Below, one piece after another: positions 1 through 10,758 of a stretch of 64,000 bases of DNA. This DNA is from Phocoena phocoena (taxonomy: Eukaryota > Chordata > Mammalia > Artiodactyla > Phocoenidae): contig NC_089220.1 in NCBI RefSeq assembly GCF_963924675.1, positions 56,492,639 through 56,556,638 of the forward strand. Reading direction: 5' to 3'. The position numbers and the translations under genes are program-made. Within the stretch, counting starts at the first letter, position 1. Every line of letters begins with the position of its first letter. The notes below the pieces were generated by a model, which saw nothing but the letters and a program-made list of their open reading frames with translations, was not told where the DNA came from and searched no databases.

Positions 1-66
1 ATAAAATAGATATTTCTCTCCCTCCAATTCTATGACCAGTTTCCTCTCCAAAGAAGTAACCAACTA

Positions 67-317
67 CAGCTGACCCTTAATCAACACAGGTTTGAGATGC
101 AGTGGTCCACTTATCTGTGGATTTTTTTTTCAATAGTAAATACGACAGTACTAAACAATTCACAGTAGTTTGAATCTGCGGACATGGAACCAAGGATACC
201 AAGGAACCTTGTGGAGGAACCACAGATTCAGAAGGCCTACTGTTAAGTTATATGCAGATTTTCCACTGGGTGGGAAGGTTGGTGCCCCTAACCCCTGTGT
301 TGTTCAAGGGTCAACTG
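67..317. mobile_element. Non-autonomous Tigger-like (TcMar) DNA transposon
   Basis: The two ends are inverted copies of each other: it starts CAGCTGACCCTTAATCAACA and ends with the reverse complement of that motif (GTTCAAGGGTCAACTG). A TA dinucleotide precedes the left end, and TA lies two bases past the right end, as expected for TcMar/Tigger insertions. At about 250 bp it has no room for a transposase, so it is an internal-deletion derivative. The termini resemble Tigger3/4-type elements as I remember them, but the subfamily is not certain. Such elements are immobile fossils that predate cetaceans. Confidence 0.75.
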
Positions 318-349
318 TGTATATTTAATATGTTCCCTTCTACTTCATG

Positions 350-1620
350 ATTTTATATTTATACTTTATTTATTATGTAACACTACATTGCTTTGTATGT
401 TCTTTGAAAGTATGAGCAAATGTTATCTTCTCTTTCTCTTATTTTTCACTCAAGATTATTAATAATCTCTATACATTGATATGTATAGATTAGACAACAT
501 ACTCATCTATCTACTGTTGATTGATATTTGGTTTCTCACATTTTAAAAACTATTATAAGCAATGAACATCACTTCTGTTACACATACTCACTTTTCTAGG
601 ACGTGCATCTAAATGTTGAAAAGCTGTGTGATAACAAAAATTTTAACTTCACTAAATATTGTCAAATGTCTTTGCAAAGAGAGATACAACTTAAAATTCT
701 AACATCAGTGTGAGAGTCTGTGCTTCACCCTCACTAAAATTTAGCACTATCAATTTTTCCTTCATGTTGTATTCTTGATAGGTATAAATTTGTATTTCAC
801 GTTTATTTTCAACTACATGTATTTATTTACTAGTTAATATCTTTTGTATGCTTATTAGCTATTCAAGATTTTGATTTTGCAGATTACATAAATTCTTACC
901 TTCTTTTGCCATTGAGTGTTTGTCTTTTTGTCTTATTGATTTGTAGAGACATTTAGTATATTTCCATATTATTTTAAATTATTGTAGTCTTTAAGTGTAA
1001 AATTTTATTTTTTCATGTGAATATGCTTAATGTTTACCAACTTTATCAATATTTTCTTTATTAGTTATGATATTCTGCCTCCTGTATAAAGAGTTCTTTT
1101 TTTACTTGACCCTACAAATGAATTTTTAAAATTTCTTTGAATAGTTTTAAAGGTGCTTTTTAATTCATTTTTCACATGCAGTCCTTAAATCATTTGGAAT
1201 TTACTTGATAAATATTGTGAAAATTCAAATTTTTTCATTTACCAAGGCAATTTTCTCAATATTACTGATTGAATATTTGTTATTTTCTCACTGATATCTA
1301 ATGTAAATTTTATAGCATGCCTATTTTCTTGACGTTAATTTCCAAATTTATCTTCATTTATATTTTTAAATATTTATGTTCATTTTGGTTGAAATTAACT
1401 TTACAATCAACTTGTTTAGATCTATGAGTAGTCTATTGGGAATTTAATAAAATAGAATTAATATTATAGATTAATTTGGGAGAAACTTAAATGAAAACAA
1501 TATTGACAAAGTAAGGCTCACTACTTATTCAGTTGCATACCCTTAACAGTGTTTTGTAATTTTACATATTATTATTTGTTGGTACCTTATAGTTTTGTGA
1601 TGTTATGATTGGGATTTTTA
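350..1620 (-). mobile_element. Very degenerate antisense L1 3' region (L1M-type)
   Basis: The stretch has the order of phrases seen in the antisense of old L1 ORF2 3' ends. There is a 'tctactgttgattgat...aagcaatgaacatcac' segment near 505-570, then a region resembling the conserved 'catcctcaccaacac' block near 725-745, and AT-rich text beyond. Divergence is high and gaps are many, so exact limits and subfamily are unknown. No coding capacity remains. It could be two or more fragments. Confidence 0.4.
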
Positions 1621-1626
1621 AAAATT

Positions 1627-1890
1627 TTTAAATTAAAACAAATTTTAATTGAAGTATAGTTGATTTACAATATTGTGTTAGCTTCAGGTGTACAGCACAG
1701 TAGGTCCTTGTTTATCTATGTTATATGTAGTAGTATGTACATGTTAACCCCAAACTCCTAATTTATCCCTTCCTTTTCCCCTTTGGTAACCATAAATTTG
1801 TTTTCTATGTCTGTGTCTCTCTGTTTTGTATATAAGTTCATTTGTGTCTTTTTTTAGATTCTACACATAAGCCGTATCATTATTTAATGT
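1627..1890 (-). mobile_element. 5'-truncated L1, 3'UTR only
   Basis: Reads as the antisense of an L1 3'UTR: 'attgaagtatagttgattta' followed by the acagcacagtaggtcc, tttggtaaccataa and tctatgtctgtgtctc blocks. The same blocks occur in the same order at 10.44-10.78 kb and 46.83-47.20 kb in this window. The insertion is short, so it is a severely 5'-truncated copy. It retains no ORF. Flanks are too AT-rich to define a target duplication. Confidence 0.75.
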
Positions 1891-2084
1891 TATTTTTTCT
1901 AATTAATGCTTTCTGATAAATGGCAATGCTTCAGATTTTTACAAATATTCTTACTATGTGATTGATTCAATTTATGAATTCTGTAGTACATCTGAGTGTT
2001 TTTAGTAGAAATAGACCATTTAAACAAATTAATTTCTAAAGAAGAAATTTTTTAAAAAAATCAAAGAACTATTCTCAAAACAAA

Positions 2085-2330
2085 CAATAATACAAAAAAC
2101 TACGAAGTCAAGATAATATTTTAGATTTCTACTAAAATTTCAAAAATCAGATATCTCCAAATCAATTTAAATTACTCCAGAACCTAGAAAAAGGTAGAAA
2201 ACTTCCAAGCACCTTTATGAAACAGTGACTTAGATACTTACAGGTGATAAGCATTGATTAAAAAAGATAATTACAGACCAATCTAAATTATGAATAGAAA
2301 CACAAAATTCCTAAATACAATAGTGAAACA
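2085..2330 (+). mobile_element. Old L1 ORF2 fragment, sense
   Basis: A weak match to L1 ORF2 in the plus direction. The 'ccagaacctagaaaaaggta' block and, about 100 bases later, the 'ttacagaccaatctaaatta' block sit in the same relative order as in the L1 copies at 8.97-9.12 kb and 59.96-60.08 kb. It is heavily mutated and has no open frame. It is probably a remnant of a separate old insertion. Confidence 0.45.
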
Positions 2331-2514
2331 ATTTAACTGGGCATTATACATCCTGCCTTAGCATTTTTTTCCCTAGGTAGCTCAATGTTAGGGGATATAT
2401 ATCATTCAACATAGTATTAAATCTAAAGGGGAAATCATATTACTTTCTTATAGTAAGATTTTTAAACAAAGTTATGAAAATAATGGCAGAAGTCTGTGGG
2501 GTTTTTTTTGTTTT

Positions 2515-2645
2515 TTAAAATAGACTTGGGTCTAAGTCATAGCACTACTGCCTGCTATTTGTGTTATTCTGAGAAGTGACTCATCCACTCTAAGTTCCTG
2601 TATTAATATCTATAAAATAGGAACTGTATTAGGCACAGCTCTTCC
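2515..2645 (+). mobile_element. MIR SINE fragment
   Basis: Degenerate match to the MIR core. A 'gctatttgtgttattctgag' segment stands for the conserved Cys-Thr-rich core phrase, and is followed by a region equivalent to 'cctcatctgtaaaatgggga', seen here as 'atctataaaataggaactgt'. MIRs are ancient tRNA-derived SINEs shared by all mammals. Boundaries are approximate. Confidence 0.55.
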
Positions 2646-3146
2646 AGCTCAAGTAGGAGAAACCTAAACTTATTCAATATAGTTACTAAAAACAGAGTTA
2701 TTATAAAGATTATAAAGTCTCTCCATGATTTCTCTTTTCCCTCATACCACTTGACCAATTCTTTCTGTTGGCTTAATTTTCAAAATATATCTACCATTCT
2801 GGGTCTACTGCAATAAAACTTTGATTTCTGTGTTTGTGCACGTGTATTATGGAAGTGCTTCTCAAGTGTTTTGTGGTGAATGACCAGCTTTTCTTGTTTG
2901 TTTTCAATATATCTTACACTGTCACTTTTAAAAAATACAATGAAAGTGAATGAGCTTAAAAAAAATCACACACCTTTATCTTGCCACTATGTCACGTTAC
3001 ACAAGTTTTCAAATGTTTACTCTCCATTCTTGTGCTTATCCTAGAGTGGTAAAAACAGTTCATGGATTGACACTCATCTGAGTAGGACTACTCATAACAA
3101 TTTCCTCAATTTATTTGATATTGTAAAAACATAATCTAGAATATAT
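2646..3146. other. AT-rich stretch without recognised feature
   Basis: No convincing ORF, RNA gene or repeat. Short A and T runs only. Confidence 0.5.
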
Positions 3147-3985
3147 CTCCTGTTGCTTAAAACCAATGTCTTCCCATCCCAGTTAATAGAATAATAGCCA
3201 AACTCTTTAGCTCAATGCAACAAGCCTTACCTTACCTGGCCTCTGTTTACTTATTCTGCCTCATTTTTGGCTACTCATTTACTTGCTCAGATCACTTTAT
3301 TTACTCTGGCCTTCTGGCTCTTCTCAAACAAATTGAGCACATTCCCTGTCAAGAATACTTTTAATGAGTTTTATCAAATATACACAAAAGATACAGAGAA
3401 CAAATCAAGAAGCAGCCAAGAACCCACAGTTCTAATTGAAGTTAACATTGTAGTGTACTGTATATTTTTTCTAGATCTAATTTCATTTCCAATACACATA
3501 TAACCTAACATTCTGATTTTATTTTTATCATTTCATGCATATTTTAAAATGTTAATATATTAATGCATTCTTGTTGTTAAAGTCCTTTAAGATGGTATTT
3601 TGCTGTAGTTTAGTTTATCTTTTTAATTCTTCCTTTTCATTTCTCTTTATATTAAATGTTTACTTTGTCTTAATACTTTCCTCCAATCTTTGTAGGATTT
3701 GCTTTTTCACAATATTCAAGTCTCTGCTCAAAAGGCACTTCCTCAAAGACCACCCAAAATGGTCCCCTACAGCTACCCATACTCTTCTCAAATATGCCTT
3801 GATTTTTCTTCCTATCAGTACTACCTAAAATCACAGTATTTATCTATTTGCTTGATTAATACTTGTCTCACTCATTAGGTGGGAAGCTCCATGAAAGCAG
3901 AGGCATTTTCTTGTTTACTGTTTTATCACCACAATTTTAAACTGTTTGGCGCATAGTAGGTTCTTCAAATATTTAATACATGTAT
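3147..3985 (+). mobile_element. L2 LINE 3' end, split by about 270 bp of other sequence
   Basis: Two blocks of L2 3' end are visible. The first, about 3150-3350, corresponds to the 'catggcctc...tctggccttctggctcttctc' part. The second, about 3690-3985, holds the 'gtctctgctcaaaaggcact' segment, then 'gggaagctccatgaaagcag' and the terminal 'gcgcatagtaggttcttcaa'. L2 normally has only a short spacer between these blocks, whereas here there are about 340 bases, so something inserted or the element was rearranged. The frames at 3267-3503 and 3571-3828 lie in this relic and are not genes. Confidence 0.65.
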
Positions 3986-4584
3986 ATAGCTACATGAATT
4001 ATCTCTCTGTGAACTTAATGACACACATTCTAGACAAGCCTTAGGAAAGGGCTAAAGCGAATTTAGATATCCATCAGAAATTTAGGCAACTTCTCCTATA
4101 GAGAAGTACTGTTATTTTTTACTTTTAAAAAATCTGCATATCAACATTTTATGTTTCTCAATCTACACTGAATGAAAAGTGGCATTCCAGGCTAACCAAG
4201 CTTACAATGTTCATTATGGTTCAAACTAAGCTATCAGGTATTTAGATCAGTTTAATATTCCCAACAGAGAAAATGTGATTGTTCTTTCTTTGGCCAAATG
4301 TCCAAATGCCCAAGTGGCCCAGTCACCTATCGCTGAGAACCTAGATGGGCTGTGAAATCAAGAGAAGCATATGGTACATATATAGCACTTAGGATTCAAA
4401 TCTAAGGATTGGGGTGACTATGAAAGCATTATTTTGAATGTATCAGACACTCACATAAAAAGTTAGTTTAAATATACTAGCATGAACATTTAAAGGTACT
4501 ATGTGAAGAAGAAATAGCATGAATGAAATCACTTCTATTCCTGTTATATAACCAAAAATATATGTACAGGTTTAAGCATTTGTG
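3986..4584. other. No recognised feature
   Basis: Moderately AT-rich, no repeat family that I recognise. The small minus-strand frame at 4477-4725 has no recognisable domain and overlaps the start of an L1 relic, so I treat it as chance. Confidence 0.5.
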
Positions 4585-5512
4585 TTTATTGTTGTACCAG
4601 AGATGCTTAATCTTAATTCTGTCAGTTTGAATTATGCATTTGTGTTCATGAGAAATATTGGTCTGTAACTTTTTTGTTGGTAATATTTTTGTCTGGTTTA
4701 ATATTAGCGTAATGCCTGGGGTCATAGAACAATTTAGGAACTATTCCCTCTGCCTTATCTTCTAAAAGAGTTTGTAGAGAACTGGTTTAATTTTTTTCTT
4801 AAAATTTTGCTAGATTCACCAGTGTACCCATCTGAGCATGAAGTTTTGTGGTTTGGAAAATTATTAATTATTGATTTAATTTGTTTAATAGATATAGGTT
4901 GTTTTAGATAGACTAACCTTACGTGAGTTTAGGCAAATCTTGTCTTTTAAGGTAATAGGTCCACTTTATCTAGGATATGAAATTTGTGAACATAGTTTTC
5001 TTCGTAGTATTCTTTTAATGTTCATGGTGTCTGTAGTGATGTCCACTTTTTCATTTCTGATATTAGTAATTTATGTTTCCCTCTTTTTTTTTTTTTTTTT
5101 TTTTTTTGCAGTACGCGGGCCTCTCACTGTTGTGGCCTCTCCCGTCACGGAGCACAGGCTCCAGACGCGCAGGCTCAGTGGCCATGGCTCACGGGCCCAG
5201 CCGCTCCGCAGCATGCGGGATCCTCCTGGACCGGGGCACGAACCCGTGTCCCCTGCATCAGCAGGCAGACTCCCAACCACTGCGCAACCAGGGAAGCCCT
5301 ACGTTTCCCTCTTTTTTTAGTTCATAGCTAGAGGTTTATCAATTTTATTAATCTTTTCAAAGAACAAGCTTTAAATTTTGTTGACTTCACCTATTGATTT
5401 TATTGATTTCTGCTCTATTTTTTTCTTTTTTCTGTTTTACTTTGAACTTAATTTACTCTTCTGTTTCTATTTAAAAGTGGAAGCTGAGATTATTGATTTT
5501 AGATCTTCCTTT
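4585..5512 (-). mobile_element. Old antisense L1 ORF2 fragment, interrupted by a CHR-2 SINE
   Basis: Antisense of the L1 reverse-transcriptase region. It reads 'catgagaaatattggtctgt' and 'tttttgtctggtttaatatt' at the left, and 'aggtttatcaattttattaa' through 'attgattttagatcttcctt' at the right. The middle is split by the SINE at 5084-5299. Many indels leave no continuous frame. It ends where a different L1 3' end begins near 5513. Confidence 0.7.
5084..5299 (-). mobile_element. CHR-2 SINE (tRNA-derived), minus
   Basis: Full-length copy. On the plus strand it shows poly(T), then the antisense body from 'gcagtacgcgggcctctcac' to 'gggaagccc'. It is flanked by a 12-base target duplication, TATGTTTCCCTC at 5072-5083 and TACGTTTCCCTC at 5300-5311, with one mismatch. 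It sits inside an older L1. The 126-, 69- and 84-codon frames here are SINE translations. Confidence 0.95.
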
Positions 5513-8065
5513 TTTTCATTTGTTCACAGCTTTATTAAGATATAATTGTTATATAACATCATGTAAGTTTAAAGTGTATAAGGTGTTGATCTGCTACCCT
5601 TATATATTACAGAATTATTGCCACCATAGTTTTAGTGCATAGTGCCACACCTACAACACATTTCATAATTATCATTTCCTTTGTGTGGTGAAAACATTTA
5701 AGATTCACTTTCTTGGCAACTTTCTAGTATATGATAAGATATCATTAACTATAATCACTATGCTCTACATTAGATCCTCAGAAGTTACTCATCTTATAAC
5801 TGTAAATTTGAACTTGTTGGCCACCATTTCCTCTTTCCCCCCACTCCCAAGCCCCTGGTAACCACCATTCTAGTCTCTATTTCTATGAGTTCAGCTTTTT
5901 TAGATTCCATATATAAGTGAGCTCATACAGTATTTGTCTTTCTGTGTCTGATTTATCCCACTTAGAATAATGCCATCAAGGTCCATCCATGTTGTCTCAG
6001 GCAGCAGGATGTCATTTCTCACTCCTGAATAATATTCCATTGTATATATATCCCACATCTTCTTTATTTATTCATCTGTTGATGGAACCTAGGTTATTTC
6101 TATATTTTAGTTATAGTGATTAATGCTGTAATAAATATGGGAGAGCAAATATCTTTTCAATATCCTGTTTTCATTTCCTTTGGCTGTATACCAAGAAGGG
6201 AGAATGCTGGATTATTTGGTAGTCCTATTTTTAATTTGTTGATAAACCTTCATATTGTTTTCCATTGTGGCTGCATTAATTTACATTCCTACCAATAGTG
6301 CACATGGTTCCTTTTTCTGAACATCCTCAACAACACTTGTTATCCTTTGTCTTTTTTTTTTTTTTTGTGGTATGCGGGCCTCTCACTGTTGTGGCCTCTC
6401 CCGTTGCAGAGCACAAGCTCCGGACGCACAGGCTCAGTGGCCATGGCTCATGGGCCCAGCCACTCCGTGGCATGTGGGATCTTCCCAGGCTGGGGCACGA
6501 ACCTGTGTCCCCTGCATCAGCAGGCGGACTCTCAACCACTGCACCACCAGGGTGGTGTCTTTTTGATGATAGCATTTTAACATGTGTGAGGTAATATTTC
6601 ATGTGGTTTTGATTTGCATTTCCCAGATGATTAGTGATGTCAAGCACCTATTTATTGTCCTATGTGGAAAATGTCTGTTCGGTTCCTCTGACCATTTTTA
6701 ATTAAACTGTTTTTTTTTTTTTAATATTGAGTTGTGTTAGTTATTTATGTATATTGGATATCAACCCTTACCAGGTATGTGGTTAGCAAATACCTTTTTC
6801 CCATTCCAAATGTTGCCTTTTCTTTTTATTGATGGTTTCCTTTGTTGTGCAGAAGCGTTTTAGTTTGATGTGGTCCCATTTGTTTATTTTTGCTTTTGTT
6901 GCCTTTGGCTTTGGGGTAAAATTCAAAGAAATCACTGCCAAGACCAATATCAAGGTAATTATCCCTATATTTTCTTTTAGAAATTTTATAATTTCAGATG
7001 TTACATTCAATTCTTCAATCAATTTTGAGTTGATTTTATGTATACTGTAAGATAGAGCTCCAGTTTTTTTGTTTTGTTTTGTTTTGCATGAGGCTATCCA
7101 GTTTTCTCAGCACCATTTATTGAAGACTGTTCTTTCCCCATTGTATACTTTTGTTTCCTTTGTCAAAAATAAAGTGTGCATACATGCATGTGTCTATTTC
7201 TGGGCTCTTTGTATTGTTCCATTAATTTGTCTGTTTTTATACTAATACCATATTGTTTTGACTGTTATGCTTTATAATATAGTCTGAAATTAGGAAGTCT
7301 GTTGCCTCCAGCTTTGTTGTTTTTTCTCAAGATTGCTTTGGATATTCAAGTTCTGTTGTGGTTCCATACACATTTTAGGATTATTTTTTCTATTGCTGTG
7401 AAAAATTACACTGAAATTTTGATAGGGATCGCATTAAATATATGGATGGCTTTGAGTAGTATGGACATTTTAACAATGTTAAGTCTTCTGATCTGTGAAC
7501 ATGGGATGTCTTTCCATTTGCTTGTGCCTTCTGCAATTTCTTTCATCAAAGTCTTCTAGTTTTCATTCTACAGATACTTCACTTCCTTAGATTTAAATTT
7601 ATTCCTAAGTATTTTATTGTTTTTAATTGTATTGTGAATATGATAGTTTTCTTTATTTCTTTTTTAGATATTTTTGTTAACATATAGAAATTTCTGTATT
7701 TTGATTTTCTGCAACTTTACTGAATTCATTGATTAGTTCCAACAGTTTTTTGGTTGTGTCTTTAGGATTTTCTGTGTATAAAATTATATCATCTGCAAAT
7801 TGTGACAGTTTTACTTCTTCCTTTCTGGTTTGGATGACTTTTATTTACTTTCTTACCTAATTGCTCTAGCTAAGACTTCAGCATAATGTTGAATAAAAGT
7901 TGAGAGTTAGCACCTTTGTCTTTTTCTGGTCTTAGAGGAAAAGTTTTCAATCTTTCACAGTTCAATATAGTGTTAGCTGTGGATTTGTTGTTTTATTATG
8001 TTGAGGTGTGTTCCTTCTATACCCAAGTTGTTGAGAGATTTTTTTCATGAAAGGATGTTGTATTT
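5513..8065 (-). mobile_element. 3' part of an L1MB-like element (3'UTR and most of ORF2), minus orientation
   Basis: From left to right the plus strand gives the antisense L1 3'UTR ('ctttattaagatataattgt'), the conserved ORF2 C-terminal region ('ttccattgtatatatatccc', 'agtgattaatgctgtaataa'), then successively more 5' ORF2 text. It ends at 'ttttcatgaaaggatgttgt' near 8045-8062, which is the antisense of the 'aacatcctttcatga' part of the RT region. At that point the L1 sequence reverses strand. A CHR-2 SINE interrupts it at 6352-6555. All ORFs are broken by stops and indels. The 3'UTR type suggests L1MB age. Confidence 0.8.
6352..6555 (-). mobile_element. CHR-2 SINE, minus
   Basis: Poly(T) followed by 'gtggtatgcgggcctctcac' and the usual body, ending around 'gcaccaccagggtggtgtct'. 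The canonical head 'gggaagccc' is altered to 'gggtggt', so the first few sense bases have diverged or were lost. A short repeat 'tgtcttttt' flanks both sides. Lost CpGs indicate an older copy. Frames of 60-106 codons here are artefacts. Confidence 0.9.
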
Positions 8066-9640
8066 GCCAACAGTAGCAGAACATACTTTCTTCTAAAGTG
8101 CACATAGAACATTCTACAGGATATATCATATAATAGGCCACAAAACGAATCTTAGGAAATTTTAGAAGACTGAAATTGTACCAAGTGTCTTTTCCAACTA
8201 CACTGATATGAAAACTAGAGATCAGCAATAAGAGAAAAGACGAAAATTTTACAAGCATGTGGAAATTAAACAACACATTCCTGAACAGCAAGCAGTCAAA
8301 AGAAATCAAAAGGGAAATAAAAAACTCTCTAGAAACAAATGAAAATGAAAAGACATTACACCAAGAAGTGTGAGATGCTGCAAAAGCAGTTCTGAGAGGG
8401 AAGTCTATAGTGATAAATGCACATATTAAGAAAACAGATCTCAAATAAACAACCTAACAATATCTCAAAGAACTAGAAAAAGAAGAAAAACTAAGCCCAA
8501 ATTTAACAGAAGGAAAGAAATAACAAAGATCAGAGCAGAAATAAATGAAATAGAGTTCAGAAAAACAATAAAAATCAGTGAAACTAAGGATATTTTTGAA
8601 AAGATTAAAAAAATTGACAAATCTTGAGCTTGATTAAATAAGAACAATGAGAGAAGACAAATAATAAAATCAGAAATAAAAGAGGACACATGTATTTCTG
8701 ATGAGTTGATACTAGAAAAATACATGGGAATATAGGAGACTACTATGAACAATTATTTGCTAACAAATTAGATAAACTTAGACAAAATGGATAAATTTCA
8801 AGAAAACATAAAACCCACCAAGACTGAATCAGGAAGTAATAGACAGTCTGAACAAACTGATAGTAAGGAGTAATCAGTTTTGGATCAGTAATCAAAAGCC
8901 TCCCAACACAGAAAAGTCCTGAACCAGATGGTTTCAACGGTGAATTCTGCCAAATATTTAAAGAATTAATGCCAGTTATCTTCAAACTCTTCCAGAAAAA
9001 TGAAGAGGAGGGAACACTTCCAAACTCATTCTATGACGCCAGCATTACCTTGATACCAAAGTCAGATAGGGACAAAATAAAATGAAAGAAAAAATATATA
9101 TCAATATCCCTAATGAATATACAGGCATGCCTTGGAGATGTTTTCAGTTTGATTCCAGACTACCACAATAAAGAGAATATAGCAGTAAAGAAAGTCACAG
9201 GAATTTTTTGGTTTCTCAGTCTGTATATAAGTTACATTTACACTATACTGTAGTCTGTGAAGTGTGCAATAGCATTATGTCTTAAAAAAGTACATATCTT
9301 AATTTAAAAATACTTTATTGATAAAAAGGCTAACCATCATCTGACAATGCAGGGTAACCACAAATCTTCAACTTGTAATAAATACAATATCTGCAAAGCA
9401 CAATAAAACAAAACATGATAAAATGAGGTATGACTATATATGCAGAAGCATCAAGAAAATATTAGCAAACTAAATTCAACAGTACATTAAAAGGATCATG
9501 CACCATGACTAAGTGGGATTTATCACTGTGATGCAAGGATGGTTCAACATATGCAAATCAACAAAGGCCATATACCACATTAATAGTATAAAATATAAAA
9601 ATCATATGGTCATCTGAATAGATGCAGGGAAAGCAGAATA
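8066..9640 (+). mobile_element. Inverted 5' segment of the same L1 (ORF2 endonuclease end to RT), plus orientation
   Basis: Reads as sense L1 ORF2: 'aagtgcacatagaacattct', 'gctgcaaaagcagttctgag', 'ggaacacttccaaactcatt', 'aaaggatcatgcaccatgac', and finally 'catctgaatagatgcaggga' near 9610-9630. It stops at almost the same L1 position at which the adjacent minus-strand segment begins (8062), so the two together make one continuous L1 stretch with its 5' half flipped. A Tigger1-like element is inserted at 9122-9436. No frame is intact. Confidence 0.75.
9122..9436. mobile_element. Tigger1-like non-autonomous DNA transposon inside the L1
   Basis: Starts CAGGCATGCCTTGGAGATGT right after a TA (9120-9121) and ends '...aaatgaggtatgacta' followed by TA, an imperfect inverted repeat of the start. 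Internal phrases 'acactatactgtagtctgtg' and 'gtgcaatagcattatgtctt' are those of Tigger1. L1 sequence resumes directly on the far side ('tgcagaagcatcaagaaaat'). At about 315 bp it lacks a transposase. Confidence 0.85.
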
Positions 9641-9644
9641 CTGA

Positions 9645-10434
9645 AAACAGAATACTGTTGAATTTTGAGTGTTCTTTATATATTCTAGATACTAGTCCTT
9701 TGTTGAATATTGGTTTGCAAATATTTTATTCCAGTGTATGGCATGTCTTTTCTAAAATATTGCAGAATTTTATTTACTAATATTTTGTTTAGCATTGTTA
9801 CATCTAAATTCCTGAGGGATATTTTCTTTATTTGATTTACTTTGCATTTGTTTTTTTTTTTTTTTTTTTTTTTGCGGTACGCAGGCCTCTCACTGTTGTG
9901 GCCTCTCCCCTTGCGGAGCACAGGCTCCAGATGCGCAGGCTTAGTGGCCATGGCTCACGGGCCTAGCCGCTCCACCGCATGTGGGATCTTCCCAGACCGG
10001 GGCATGAACCCGTGTCCCCTGCATTGGCAGGCGGACTCTCAACCACTGCGCCACCAGGAAAGCCCTTGCATTTGATTTTTTGTATCAGTACAATGCTAGG
10101 TTCAAAAAGTGAATTGGAATGTGACCCCTGCTCTTCTAATTTCTGGAAGTATTCATTGTTTAGTAATGAGTTTAATTCTTCTTTAAAAATTTGGAAGAAT
10201 TCTCTACTGAAATTTCTGGATAAAATAATCTTGGGGGGATATTTTTATTTACAAATTCAATTTTCTGCTTGTATTAGGACTATTCAAATTATTGATTTCA
10301 CATTGTATGTGTTGTGGTAGTTCATGTTTTTCAATAAGTGGATAATTTCATCTATTGTCAAATGTATATGTGTTTATTGATTCATAGTATTTCCCTATTT
10401 TTGATACCTTGGTAACATCCTCTGTGTCATTTCT
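9645..10434 (-). mobile_element. Old L1 ORF2 (left arm of the split host L1), minus
   Basis: Antisense ORF2 text: a short 3' piece ('gagtgttctttatatattct', 9668-9688), a jump to the RT part near 9765, then 'cttctggaagtattc'-type and 'ggataatttcatctattgtc' blocks. At 10435 a younger L1 interrupts it, and the same reading resumes at 16441-16480 with 'tcatttctgagatttgtaat'. A CHR-2 lies at 9851-10065. No intact ORF. Confidence 0.7.
9851..10065 (-). mobile_element. CHR-2 SINE, minus
   Basis: Poly(T) then 'gcggtacgcaggcctctcac' to the terminal 'aaagccc'. It is flanked by the target duplication TTGCATTTG (9842-9850 and 10066-10074). Full length. The 77- and 113-codon plus frames and the minus frame are SINE-derived. 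Confidence 0.95.
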
Positions 10435-10758
10435 TTCTTTTTTTTTAATTAGAGTATAGTTGCTTTACAATATTGTGTTAGTTTCTGCTGTACAGCAAAG
10501 TGAATCAGCTATATGTATACATGTATTCCTTCCTTTTTGGATTTCCTTCCCATTTAGGTCACCACAGAGCATTGAGTAGAGTTCCCTGTGCTATACAGTA
10601 GGTTTTCATTAGTTATGTATTTTATACACAGTAGTGTATACATGTCAATCCCAATCTCTCAATCCACCCCCCATTTCCCCACTTGGTGTCCATACATTTG
10701 TTTTCTATGTCTGTGTCTCTATTTCTACTTTGCAAATAGGTTCATCTGTACAATTTTT

